Assembly: GCF_011761355.1 (NCBI RefSeq)
Contig: NZ_JAASRW010000002.1
Location: 248,001-312,000 of the forward strand
From: Paenibacillus lupini
GTDB lineage: Bacteria; Bacillota; Bacilli; Paenibacillales; Paenibacillaceae
DNA: 64,000 nucleotides
Direction: 5' to 3'
Positions 36,105 to 45,061 of the stretch are shown in pieces. The notes beneath the pieces are model-generated. The model was not told where the DNA came from and did no database searches. It saw only the letters and a program-made list of their open reading frames with translations. The stretch's first letter is position 1. The number at the start of each line of letters is the position of its first letter. The translations under genes were made by a program, and so were the position numbers.

Positions 36105-37211
36105 ATGACACAATCCTATCGATTTGATTTTGGAACTGGAGCCCCGGCAGAGGGATATACGAAGATAACCCCGCAATCGGTATATGATTCCTTTACGGGA
36201 TATGGCTTTACTCGGACAGATAAGGTGAATGCCAAAGACCGTGTAGAACCCGGTGCTCTGCGCAGAGATTTTTGTATCCCGGTTGAAACAGCTTTTCTGC
36301 TCGATGTAGAGGATGGGACCTATCGCGTCTCTGTCCTGCTGGGAGATGAAATTACTGCAACGGAAACAACGATTAAAGCAGGTGCTGGCAGGCTTATGGT
36401 ACATAAGCAACGAACAACGCCAGGAAGCTTCTCGCGTTTAAGCTTTTCTGTCTGGGTGACGGATGGTCAGCTTAAACTGTCCTTCTCAGGGCTTGCCCCG
36501 CGAATTAATGCGATGGAGATCGAGCCGGCACCTCAAGCCTGCACGCTGTTTCTGGCAGGGGATTCCACGGTAACGGATCAGCCTGATGACGGATATCCAT
36601 ATGCAGGATGGGGACAAATGCTGCCAATGTTCGTGAAGCAGGATGCGGCAGTAGCGAATTACGCATTGTCAGGCCGCAGCTCCAAAAGCTTTATAAGTGA
36701 AGGCGTGCTGGACAAAATTTGGAGCAGAATCAAGCCTTATGATTATCTGCTTATTCAGTTTGGTCATAACGATCAGAAGCATGATGAAGAACGTTACACG
36801 GAGCCTTTTACCACCTATAAACAAACACTCAAGCTGTATATTGACGGGGCACGTGAGAGAAAGGCAGTTCCGATTCTAGTCACATCCGTGCAGCGCAGGT
36901 TCTTTGAGGAGGACGGCTCCCTTCGCGATACACATGGCGACTATCTAACGGCTGTAAGAGAGCTTGCATCAGAAGAGAATGTACCGCTCATTGATTTGGC
37001 CAACTCTAGCAAAGCGTTATATGAGACTTTAGGTCCGGAAGCAACAAAGAACCTGTTCATGTGGCTGGCACCTGGGGAGTTTATGAATTTCCCTGACGGA
37101 GTCGAGGACAATACGCATTTTCAGCAGCTCGGAGGTATTAAAATCGCGAAGCTGGTGTATGAAGAGCTGAAGGCGATGCGCCTGCAGCCATTGATGCTCT
37201 ATTTGAGATAA
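36105..37211 (+). CDS. CE12 rhamnogalacturonan acetylesterase (YesT/RhgT-like)
   Basis: The 368-residue protein has an N-terminal galactose-binding-like domain (about 1-140) and a SGNH hydrolase domain: block I GDSTVTD with nucleophile S154, the Gly of ALSG (G190), N222 in GHND, and a C-terminal DNTHF block with the His of the triad. This two-domain layout is that of YesT-type enzymes, which remove O-acetyl groups from galacturonic acid in RG-I. No signal peptide. The frame opens at 36021 but would overlap the propeller gene; AAAGGAGA before ATG 36105 gives a clean start 19 bp after the previous stop. Last gene of the PL26 operon. Family secure, substrate by family and context. Confidence 0.86.
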   Translation: MTQSYRFDFGTGAPAEGYTKITPQSVYDSFTGYGFTRTDKVNAKDRVEPGALRRDFCIPVETAFLLDVEDGTYRVSVLLGDEITATETTIKAGAGRLMVHKQRTTPGSFSRLSFSVWVTDGQLKLSFSGLAPRINAMEIEPAPQACTLFLAGDSTVTDQPDDGYPYAGWGQMLPMFVKQDAAVANYALSGRSSKSFISEGVLDKIWSRIKPYDYLLIQFGHNDQKHDEERYTEPFTTYKQTLKLYIDGARERKAVPILVTSVQRRFFEEDGSLRDTHGDYLTAVRELASEENVPLIDLANSSKALYETLGPEATKNLFMWLAPGEFMNFPDGVEDNTHFQQLGGIKIAKLVYEELKAMRLQPLMLYLR

Positions 37212-37407
37212 AGATTAATAGATCTATTAATAATCAATCTATTATTCCAGCACTAACCGACAATAGAGTCGAAATATATTTATCATTTTTAAGAAGATAG
37301 GCGGTTGCCATTTGATGGAGGAAGGAGTACAATGTCTCCATGAAACCGCTTTCTTCTAGTTTTTTGCTTGTTGAAGGTAATTTAGGTTTTATTTATTTTG
37401 ACTTTCA
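37212..37407. other. Intergenic region with palindrome and terminator-like hairpin
   Basis: TTAATAGATCTATTAA (37215-37230) is a perfect 16-bp palindrome just after the CE12 stop. A second structure pairs GCGGTT (37301-37306) with AACCGC (37344-37349) and ATGGAG (37315-37320) with CTCCAT (37336-37341), followed by TTTCTTCTAGTTTTTT, and may end the RG-I operon. No gene was seen. Confidence 0.5.
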
Positions 37408-37435
37408 TGTAACCGGTTTCATGAAACGGGTTTCT
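37408..37435 (+). promoter_or_regulatory. Two back-to-back LacI-type operators before GH43_24 gene
   Basis: TGTAACCGGTTTCA (37408-37421) and TGAAACGGGTTTCT (37422-37435) abut exactly, as do the two sites at 3132-3159. TTTCATGAAACGGGTTTC (37417-37434) is identical, in reverse orientation, to 3133-3150. TTGACT at 37398-37403 could be the -35; no good -10 follows at the right distance. Confidence 0.65.
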
Positions 37436-37533
37436 GAAAATGGGGGTGAACTGCAGAAGGAGTCGCCGTAATACAGGGGATTTACGTGTTAGTCGTGTTT
37501 GCTCGTACTCTACTTTAATCAAAAGGGGAGATC

Positions 37534-40500
37534 ATGAAAGTGCGGAAAAAACCGATTGCTTGGCTTCTTGTCTTATCCATTTGTGTATCCTTCTTTAATT
37601 TCTCATCCATGCCGAAGGTCTCGGCAGCTAGTGCTATTGATTTCCAAGATGATTTCTCTGATAACGATTATACGGCTTCTCCGACATGGACTGTCGCCAT
37701 CGATCCTGCTACCAGCAAACCTATTGGCACTTGGGTCGTTGCTTCGGATCCAACAGATGCAAACAACAAAGTGCTGAACCAGACGGATGCAGGCGAGGGC
37801 ATTATTACAACGGGTGAGAATTGGGACAATTCAACCGTAACGATGCGAATTTACACGGGGAATGGCGGAGCTTATCCGGGTATTCTGGCTCGTGTTCAAG
37901 ATTATAAGAACTTCTACTATTTCCAGATGCAGACAACAACCGGTGTCGTATTATCCAAACGGATTAACGGAACAGATACAACGATCAAAACAGTTCCGTA
38001 TACGCTAAGCAAAAATAAATGGTACACACTGAAGCTGGTGCTGAATGGCAGTTCGATCAGAGGCTATGTCGTTGAAAATGGTGTCGATAAGCTTTTGTTT
38101 GATGCCGTTGATTCGACTTATTCCAGCGGCAAGATCGGCATCCGAAATAAGTGGCAGGCGGTTCAAGTAGATGATGTCAAAGTGACCGGCATCCCTGCTG
38201 CAAACACATCTGCTATTCAATCCGATGAAGCTGCAAAAACGACCTCGTCCGTATCCTTGAGTTGGAATTCGGTAGAAGGTGCTGCCAGCTATAACCTTTA
38301 TCGCTCTACAACTTCTGGCAGCGGCTACACCTTTGTGAGGAATACGACGAATACCAGTTATGTAGATACCGGATTAACCTCGGATACCAGTTATTATTAT
38401 AAGGTAGCTTATCTTTACGGCGGTTTGACCGAATCACAGTGGTCTTCTGAGCTAAGTGTACGGACGGTTGGTGTACCGCCAGTGGCGCCAACAGGGCAGA
38501 CAGCTGTTGCTGTTAACTCTTCGACTATTAATCTGAACTGGACTGCAGCGGCCAAGTCAACGGGCTACAAAGTATCCCGGTCTTCGGATGCAGGTCAAAC
38601 CTACACAAAGATCTATGAAGGGACAGCTGTTAGCTTCCAGGATAAAAATTTATCGCCAAACACGGAATACAGGTATCAAATTATTGCCTATAACACGTTT
38701 GGCGATTCACCAGCAGCTTCGGCACAGACTACAACCTATCCATTTGATTCCCCAGCACATTTTACAGCAAGCCCAACTGCTTCGACTGTAACCTTGAATT
38801 GGGATGCGATGCCAGGTACAGCAGTCACCTATACCCTTAAGAAATCGACAAGCGCAACGGGTACATTCACCACATTGTACACTGGACCAAACAATACCTA
38901 TACGGATACCGGCTTAACGCAAGGTGCAGGGTATTTCTATAAGCTGAGTGCTGTAGTTGACAGCGTAGGTTCAGCGGAGTCCACTCCGCTTGGTATCAGC
39001 GCTACTCGAACGGCAATTGTTCCGAGTGCAATTTGGACCGATACAACGGGGCTTGCTATTGATGCTCATGGTGCAGGCTTTATGTACGATGAGAAGACGC
39101 AAAAATACTACTGGTACGGGGAATATCACAAGGGTGCATGGCCATCTGGCGGTGTTCGAGTATATTCTTCCACTGATCTTCTGAACTGGAAAGATGAAGG
39201 CATGGCGCTGTCACTCATCCAGTCCAAGGATGATTTCACGAATGTAAACTCTCCAGTCTATGACCTGTATAAAGACAGAACAGACACGGACAACATTTGG
39301 GCGGATATCCGTAAAGGAAGAATCGTTGAAAGACCAAAAGTTGTCTATAACGATGAAACAAAGAAATACGTCATGTGGGCTCATATCGATGGCGACAAGA
39401 ATGCTGACAATGATGCCCAGAACTATGGAAAAGCTCAAGCCGGCGTCGCGATCAGCGATTCGCCAACAGGACCATTCGTCTACCAACGAAGCTATCGGAT
39501 GGACATGGCACCTGCAGGGCAAACGGATTATCATCCGAGCGATAAAGGTATGGCGCGGGATATGAACCTGTTCAAGGATGATGACGGTACTGCATACCTC
39601 ATCTATTCGTCTGAAGAGAACTTGACGATCTACATCTCGAAGCTTACGCCGGATTACTTGGACGTTGCAGGCTGGCATAAGGACGGACTAACGGATGAAG
39701 ATGGAAATCCTGTTCGGGATACCACTTACAAGTCCGTTTATGGCGTCGATTATGTTCGAGTATTCCCAGGTGCTCAGCGCGAAGCACCAGCGATGTTCAA
39801 ATATAAAGGCAAGTATTATATGATCACATCTGGTGCGACAGGATGGGCAGCGAACCAGAACAAATACACGGTTGCAGACAACATCTTTGGAACGTGGTCT
39901 CCGATGACGGATCCTTTCGTTCGTACATCGGCAAGTGATCCAGATCCGACCAAAGCTTTTAATACACAATCTACCTATGTTATTCCGGTTGATGCGCAGG
40001 CAGGGAAATTCATTTATGTCGGCGACATCTGGAATGGCGGCAACTTCGCTAATGATGGCGCGAAATATGTGTTTCTTCCAATCGAATTTGGAATGGGTAC
40101 TGATATTGCAATCAAATGGTACTCCAGCTGGACAACAGATCTGCTTGATGCGATGGGTCAGGTGAATGTGACAACAAAATTCCCTGAAGCCGTTACTCTT
40201 GGTGAAGTGCCTAATCTGCCAGCTAATGTTGATGTGCTGGAGAATGGTGAAACAGTCTCCACTCCGGTAACCTGGTCAATCGATTCCCATGCGCTATCCG
40301 CAGCAGATTTCTCGAAGCCCGGACCAATTACAGTACAAATGACGCTTCCGAATTATCACAATAAAGTACAAAGCGTTAAGCTGGTTGTCATTCCGGACAA
40401 TACATTGTATTTCGTTAATGCGGGTGGGTATGCAACCCCCGATTACAACCTGATTGCATCTTATATGCAAGATACACTAGCGAACAAAGGAACTGTAGAA

Positions 40501-41988
40501 CAGGCCTATAATCAAGATGACATAACGCCATGGGGTTACTTAGGGACAAACTCTGCACCTTCCGGGTCGACTAGCGGTGACATTTTCTCAACCGTCCGTT
40601 ATTTGAACGGAGGCAATGTAGCTAATTCTGCAGCAGGCACGGATTTGTCTTATAAGTTCACGTTAGAGAATGGCTCATATGATGTTTACCTGGGCTTTAA
40701 CGACCCTTGGACAAACACATCAAGAAAAGCGAATCTGCTGTTTAACGATACGGTAAAAGGTGCTGTCACGTTTACGCCAAGTAATGTCATGGCTTATACC
40801 GGCGTTAATATCACAAACGGATCACTGAATGTAACCGTAAGAAATACCGCTGCACAGGATCCAATGATCAGCTGGATTATGATCGTTAAACCTGATTTAG
40901 CACCATCCGGGGACACTTCCATGGGCCTCAAGGCTGAGGCAGCGTCCTCGACAAGCGTTAAGCTGAGTTGGAATAAAACAACAGGTGCACTTGGCTATAA
41001 CCTGTATCGTGCGGACAGTGAAGAAGGCCCGTACACGAAAGTGTACAGCGGTACAGCTGGAACTTACACCGATACTGAATTACCATCAGAACATACCTAT
41101 TACTACAAAGTGGGTGTGATTGGCGGTTCAAGCACGGAGTCGGCTGTGTCCAGTGTACAAAGTATCTTGATTGAACGTACAGCGCAGGAAATTGCTGACG
41201 GTATTACAGCAATTGAAGCACCAGCGAAGGATGCAGCTACACTAACGCTGCCACAAGTTCCAGCTGGCTTCACGCTTTCCATTCTCTCTTCGGACAGTGA
41301 AGTGATCGGCACGGATGGCGTTATTACACCGCCAGCAGCTGAAGCAACGGTTCAACTGGTACTGCGTGTGACTCGAACTTCGGATAACTCGACTGCAGAT
41401 ACAGAAGCCATCTCTGTTGTTGTGCCAGTTAAGAGTCCAGAAGCACAGGAAATCGCAGACGGGATTACGTCAATCGAAGCACCTGCAAAGGATGCGACAA
41501 CATTGAAGCTGCCTGAAGTACCAGCAGGTTATACAATTGCCATCCAATCCTCTGACAGCGCTGTAATAGGGACGGACGGTGTTATCACGCCACCAGCAGC
41601 TGCAACAACGGTTCAGCTGGTGCTCCGTGTAACTCGTACTTCGGATCATACAGTCGCTGATACGGCAGCCATTACGGTCATCATACCAGCTGCAAGTGAA
41701 AGTACGGCACAGAAAATTGCAGACGGCATTACGTCAATCGCTGCACCAGCGACAAATGCTAAGTATGTTACGCTGCCAGAAGTACCGGAGGGCTTCACGC
41801 TTGCTATCCAATCATCAGACAGCAAAGTAATCAAAACGAATGGTAAAATTACTCCTCAAAAAACAGACACGACGGTTTATCTCGTGCTTCGAGTAACAAG
41901 AATCTCAGATGGTTCAGAAGCAGATACGGTTTCTATTGCGGTAATCGTACCTGCAAAGAGCCATGGAAACTCCGACAAAAAGGACTGA
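37534..41988 (+). CDS. Secreted multidomain GH43_24-like exo-beta-1,3-galactanase
   Basis: The 1484-residue protein has a signal peptide (cleavage near VSA, residue 31), a LamG/CBM66-like sandwich (35-220), three FN3 domains (225-495), and a GH43 propeller (about 500-880) with AHGAGFMYDE, KYYWYGEY, IVERPKVVYN and ARDMNLFKDDDG. It continues with a bacterial Ig-like domain (885-955), a malectin-like galactose-binding domain (957-1118), FN3, and three tandem atrophied Ig repeats of about 86 residues (1213-1475). The AHGxG and ERPK motifs characterise GH43_24 exo-beta-1,3-galactanases. E599 matches their catalytic acid, and the usual Asp general base is absent, as known for this subfamily. It should release galactose, with or without its beta-1,6 branch, from the arabinogalactan main chain, complementing the GH30 enzymes. 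AAAAGGGGAG precedes the ATG. Confidence 0.85.
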   Translation: MKVRKKPIAWLLVLSICVSFFNFSSMPKVSAASAIDFQDDFSDNDYTASPTWTVAIDPATSKPIGTWVVASDPTDANNKVLNQTDAGEGIITTGENWDNSTVTMRIYTGNGGAYPGILARVQDYKNFYYFQMQTTTGVVLSKRINGTDTTIKTVPYTLSKNKWYTLKLVLNGSSIRGYVVENGVDKLLFDAVDSTYSSGKIGIRNKWQAVQVDDVKVTGIPAANTSAIQSDEAAKTTSSVSLSWNSVEGAASYNLYRSTTSGSGYTFVRNTTNTSYVDTGLTSDTSYYYKVAYLYGGLTESQWSSELSVRTVGVPPVAPTGQTAVAVNSSTINLNWTAAAKSTGYKVSRSSDAGQTYTKIYEGTAVSFQDKNLSPNTEYRYQIIAYNTFGDSPAASAQTTTYPFDSPAHFTASPTASTVTLNWDAMPGTAVTYTLKKSTSATGTFTTLYTGPNNTYTDTGLTQGAGYFYKLSAVVDSVGSAESTPLGISATRTAIVPSAIWTDTTGLAIDAHGAGFMYDEKTQKYYWYGEYHKGAWPSGGVRVYSSTDLLNWKDEGMALSLIQSKDDFTNVNSPVYDLYKDRTDTDNIWADIRKGRIVERPKVVYNDETKKYVMWAHIDGDKNADNDAQNYGKAQAGVAISDSPTGPFVYQRSYRMDMAPAGQTDYHPSDKGMARDMNLFKDDDGTAYLIYSSEENLTIYISKLTPDYLDVAGWHKDGLTDEDGNPVRDTTYKSVYGVDYVRVFPGAQREAPAMFKYKGKYYMITSGATGWAANQNKYTVADNIFGTWSPMTDPFVRTSASDPDPTKAFNTQSTYVIPVDAQAGKFIYVGDIWNGGNFANDGAKYVFLPIEFGMGTDIAIKWYSSWTTDLLDAMGQVNVTTKFPEAVTLGEVPNLPANVDVLENGETVSTPVTWSIDSHALSAADFSKPGPITVQMTLPNYHNKVQSVKLVVIPDNTLYFVNAGGYATPDYNLIASYMQDTLANKGTVEQAYNQDDITPWGYLGTNSAPSGSTSGDIFSTVRYLNGGNVANSAAGTDLSYKFTLENGSYDVYLGFNDPWTNTSRKANLLFNDTVKGAVTFTPSNVMAYTGVNITNGSLNVTVRNTAAQDPMISWIMIVKPDLAPSGDTSMGLKAEAASSTSVKLSWNKTTGALGYNLYRADSEEGPYTKVYSGTAGTYTDTELPSEHTYYYKVGVIGGSSTESAVSSVQSILIERTAQEIADGITAIEAPAKDAATLTLPQVPAGFTLSILSSDSEVIGTDGVITPPAAEATVQLVLRVTRTSDNSTADTEAISVVVPVKSPEAQEIADGITSIEAPAKDATTLKLPEVPAGYTIAIQSSDSAVIGTDGVITPPAAATTVQLVLRVTRTSDHTVADTAAITVIIPAASESTAQKIADGITSIAAPATNAKYVTLPEVPEGFTLAIQSSDSKVIKTNGKITPQKTDTTVYLVLRVTRISDGSEADTVSIAVIVPAKSHGNSDKKD

Positions 41989-42029
41989 GGCTCCAGTACA
42001 ACCCATACACCTGTAGGAGTTAAGTATGA

Positions 42030-42071
42030 GGGCAATCCAGAAGCAGGCAATCTGCTGGATTGCCCTTTTTT
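42030..42071 (+). terminator. Strong terminator after galactanase gene
   Basis: GGGCAATCCAG pairs with CTGGATTGCCC (11 bp) and is followed by six T residues. The right arm also supplies TTGCCC (42059-42064), 17 bp before TATAAT (42082-42087), the probable promoter of the next gene. Confidence 0.85.
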
Positions 42072-42119
42072 AGTAAGCTGTTATAATAGGCCCTATATCA
42101 AGGGGGTGTACCATAGATC

Positions 42120-42932
42120 ATGCCGGATGTAATGTTTTACCGGGATCATTCCCTTCCATTCTTGGAAGCTAAGCATTGTTTGAAGAGTGATCTTGCCTAT
42201 CAAAAGCATTTCCATGAAGAGTATTCGATAGGGTTGATTGATACAGGAGAGACATATGCCTGGTGCGATGGGTCAATGCACCGGGTGGAAGCAGGGAGAA
42301 TGATTAGTTTTCCTCCAATGATGCTCCATGCCTGTCATCCGGAAGAAGGCGCAGACTGGAGTTACAAGATGCTGTTTATTAAGCAGGAGTGGCTTCAAGG
42401 TTTGAAACAGCAGGAGCTTGACCAGCTACATATCCCTTTTTTACTTGGAGAGGGGAAAAACAAAGCTTGCCGACGCTATTTAAATCAAACGATGGATGCA
42501 TTAGCAGGGTCAGGTACACCACTTGCGATAGAAACATCGCTAATCGAATTGATGCAAGCTATTGTAAGTCCTAATATGTCCGATTTTGAGCATAGAGGCC
42601 GCAGCATCAAACAAGACCGGAAATACGTTAATCTAGTAAGTGAATATTTGCATGAGCATTATACGGAAAAGATTACGCTAGACGACCTCGAGCGTATAAC
42701 GGGTATCAGCAGATTTCATCTCATTCGTTTATTCAAGCAATCGAGCCATTTGCCGCCGCATGCCTATCAGAACTTGCTGCGAATTAATCATGCTAAGACA
42801 GAACTCATGAAGAAGCAGCGGCCGATTGCAGATATTGCGGCGGAAGCGGGATTCTATGACCAGAGCCATTTTTCGAGAACCTTTAGAAGGATCGTAGGAG
42901 CTACCCCGCAAAAGTACGCCATATCTATGTAA
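42120..42932 (+). CDS. AraC-family regulator with N-terminal cupin domain
   Basis: The 270-residue cytoplasmic protein has a cupin/AraC-binding N-terminal half (FHEEYSIGLIDTGETYAWCDG ... GRMISFPPMMLHACHPEEG) and a C-terminal AraC double helix-turn-helix (LDDLERITGISRFHLIRLFKQSSHLPP ... IADIAAEAGFYDQSHFSRTFRRIVGATPQKYA). It would bind a small ligand directly. A promoter with TTGCCC-17-TATAAT overlaps the preceding terminator. GGGGGTG is about 12 bases from the ATG, slightly far. It precedes a proline dehydrogenase gene and a TIM-barrel isomerase-like gene on the same strand. Whether it controls these or the galactanase cannot be read from sequence. Confidence 0.86.
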   Translation: MPDVMFYRDHSLPFLEAKHCLKSDLAYQKHFHEEYSIGLIDTGETYAWCDGSMHRVEAGRMISFPPMMLHACHPEEGADWSYKMLFIKQEWLQGLKQQELDQLHIPFLLGEGKNKACRRYLNQTMDALAGSGTPLAIETSLIELMQAIVSPNMSDFEHRGRSIKQDRKYVNLVSEYLHEHYTEKITLDDLERITGISRFHLIRLFKQSSHLPPHAYQNLLRINHAKTELMKKQRPIADIAAEAGFYDQSHFSRTFRRIVGATPQKYAISM

Positions 42933-43009
42933 TAGAAAGAGCAATTTTATACAATACCGCCGCTCCGTTCTCAAGTACAATGAGGGCAATTGAGAAAGGG
43001 AGTGGCATC

Positions 43010-43969
43010 ATGGTTCAACATTTGGAACTGGAACAGCAATTTACAACTGCATTTAAAAAAATGGCAAGGCGCGCGGATCTAAAAGCCTATGTAGAGAAAA
43101 CCCCGGAGTTAAACCGGATTTTGCGTCAGGCTGCTTTGCGGTATATGGCTGGAGATACTCTTCAAGACGGAATTGCTGCCGGGACAAAACTTGTAGAAAG
43201 GGGTTATTCTCTTTCCATCGAATATATTGGGGAGAATACGCTAAGCGTCTCAGAATGTGAACAGGCTGCAGCAGAGATGAAAGCGCTTATCTATGAATTG
43301 AAGAAGGCTGGAATCCCGGCCAGGGTATCGTTTGATTTGTCACATATCGGGCTGTCCATAGGCAAGTCGCTCGCATATTCCTGTTTGATAGATTTGGCCG
43401 GACAGACAGCAGATACGGATATTGAGCTGTTTATCAGCATGGAAGAGTCGGGGAAAACAGATGACATATTATCCGTCTATAAACAGGCAGCAGCTGTCTA
43501 TTCCGGTATTGGGATTACATTGCAGGCACATCTGCTGCGAACACCGGATGATTTGGCAACCCTCACATCGCCTTGTCGGATTCGTATTGTGAAAGGGGCT
43601 TATCAAGAACCGGACAATCTCTCAATCTCCCGGTCACCTGAGTTGAATCAACGTTATTTGCAACTGGTTGAAAAAGCTGTCCAACAAGGGCATCGGGTTT
43701 CTATCGCAACCCATGACGAAGTTATGATTAACTCTGTACTGGAACGTGAGTGGCTGGAAAATAATCATGCTGAAATCGAAATGCTGTACGGTATTCGCCC
43801 GGACCTGGCCAGTAGACTTCAAAAATCCGGAAAACCCGTACGTATTTATACTCCTTACGGACAGGAATGGTATTTGTATTTATGTCATCGAATTGCCGAA
43901 TATCCGCCTAATCTGTATCAAGCTGTTATCGATATGGTAAGCAAACAGGAAATGAACAACAACTACTAG
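43010..43969 (+). CDS. Proline dehydrogenase (FAD-dependent)
   Basis: The 319-residue protein fits the small bacterial proline dehydrogenase family: RIRIVKGAY, SIATHDEVM, EMLYGIRPD and the C-terminal RIYTPYGQEWYLYLCHRIAEYP, which holds the substrate-contacting arginines. It oxidises proline to pyrroline-5-carboxylate with electrons passing to the quinone pool. An upstream in-frame ATG (42980) lacks a ribosome site; AAAGGGAG 7 bases before ATG 43010 sets the start. The partner P5C dehydrogenase is not in the window, so it must be elsewhere. The next gene begins 17 bp after the stop, so both are probably cotranscribed. Its place among sugar genes is unexplained; use of hydroxyproline-rich arabinogalactan proteins is a speculative link. 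Confidence 0.85.
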   Translation: MVQHLELEQQFTTAFKKMARRADLKAYVEKTPELNRILRQAALRYMAGDTLQDGIAAGTKLVERGYSLSIEYIGENTLSVSECEQAAAEMKALIYELKKAGIPARVSFDLSHIGLSIGKSLAYSCLIDLAGQTADTDIELFISMEESGKTDDILSVYKQAAAVYSGIGITLQAHLLRTPDDLATLTSPCRIRIVKGAYQEPDNLSISRSPELNQRYLQLVEKAVQQGHRVSIATHDEVMINSVLEREWLENNHAEIEMLYGIRPDLASRLQKSGKPVRIYTPYGQEWYLYLCHRIAEYPPNLYQAVIDMVSKQEMNNNY

Positions 43970-43986
43970 GATGGAGTGTGTTCAAT

Positions 43987-44904
43987 ATGGCAACGAATAA
44001 TTATCACTTAAATGACGGTTCTTCACTTGCACCAAGGCTAGAGCTGCAGCAGTCCTGGTGGGCCATGATCGGCCTTGGAGAGAATGGCCGGGAGTGGACG
44101 ATGGAAGAGAAGTTTGAGCAGATTGCGGCTGCCGGGTTCACCGGTATAAGTGCAACTATGCCGGCTGAACAGGATTATGCGGAATGGCATCGTCTGCTGG
44201 ATAAGTATCAGTTTACCTTCAGTACGGTTGCTTTCCCATCAAGTAAGAGCGACATGAGGGATATCTTGGACACAGTGAAGCAATTTGGCAGGGTGCAATA
44301 TATTAACTCTCAGGTCATGGATTCATTTGTTGTTGGTGATGAGGCAGTCCAATTGCTGCAAGATCTTCTTGAAGCGTCAAATGAAGCGGGTATTCCACAT
44401 TTTATCGAAACACATCGGGGAAGGATCACACAGGATTTGCTCCGGACGACAGACTATGTACGGGCATTGCCGCAGTTACAGCTGATTATTGATTTATCGC
44501 ATTACATCGTCGCCGGTGAATTAGACGGTGGTGTCGGCAGCCGCGCCGAGGCAGAGTTTAATGTTCTCTTGGAACGAACGGCAGGTATTCATGCCCGCAT
44601 CTCGAATGGGGAGCAGGTTCAGATTGATATCGGTAAGAGCGGCAAACATCAGATGGTGGAGAATTTCAAACGCTGGTGGCGTAAAGGGATGCAGAACTGG
44701 TATGCGAATGCAGTCCCTGGCGATATTCTCTCTTTTGTTCCTGAGCTGGGTCCCCCAGGATATGCGATTACGCGCCTGGATGAGAATGGCCGGGAAATCG
44801 AAACGACTGACCGCTGGCAGCAGGCGCTTCTCTTGAAGCAAATTGCCGAGGAGCTGTGGCAAGAGGTTGTAGCCGAGGCTGCGAATAAGAATGCTGTACG
44901 TTAA
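43987..44904 (+). CDS. Xylose isomerase-like TIM-barrel protein (sugar phosphate isomerase/epimerase family)
   Basis: The 305-residue protein has the AP-endonuclease-2/xylose-isomerase-like barrel: FEQIAAAGFTGISATMP near the N-terminus, PHFIETHRGRITQDLLRT with metal-ligand-type Glu and His, LQLIIDLSHYIVAGE, and HARISNGEQVQIDIG. Family members isomerise or epimerise sugars and inositols with a divalent metal; the substrate cannot be told. The frame opens at GTG 43978, but GGATGGAG lies 10 bases before ATG 43987, which is preferred. It follows the proline dehydrogenase gene by 17 bp and is closed by a terminator. Confidence 0.8.
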   Translation: MATNNYHLNDGSSLAPRLELQQSWWAMIGLGENGREWTMEEKFEQIAAAGFTGISATMPAEQDYAEWHRLLDKYQFTFSTVAFPSSKSDMRDILDTVKQFGRVQYINSQVMDSFVVGDEAVQLLQDLLEASNEAGIPHFIETHRGRITQDLLRTTDYVRALPQLQLIIDLSHYIVAGELDGGVGSRAEAEFNVLLERTAGIHARISNGEQVQIDIGKSGKHQMVENFKRWWRKGMQNWYANAVPGDILSFVPELGPPGYAITRLDENGREIETTDRWQQALLLKQIAEELWQEVVAEAANKNAVR

Positions 44905-44920
44905 ATAGAGGCAAACGCTG

Positions 44921-44948
44921 CTGCTCACTCATGTGGGCAGTTTTTTTT
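44921..44948 (+). terminator. Rho-independent terminator
   Basis: CTGCTCAC pairs with GTGGGCAG (one wobble) around loop TCAT, followed by eight T residues. Confidence 0.8.
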
Positions 44949-45061
44949 GTGTTCAAAGACAGAAATGATCAATAAAATTCCCTGATTTGCCAATTTATCT
45001 TCCAAATGATCAATCGGAATGAAGGTTTTGCCCATACCCAGATGGAGTGTAGCCGTTCTAT

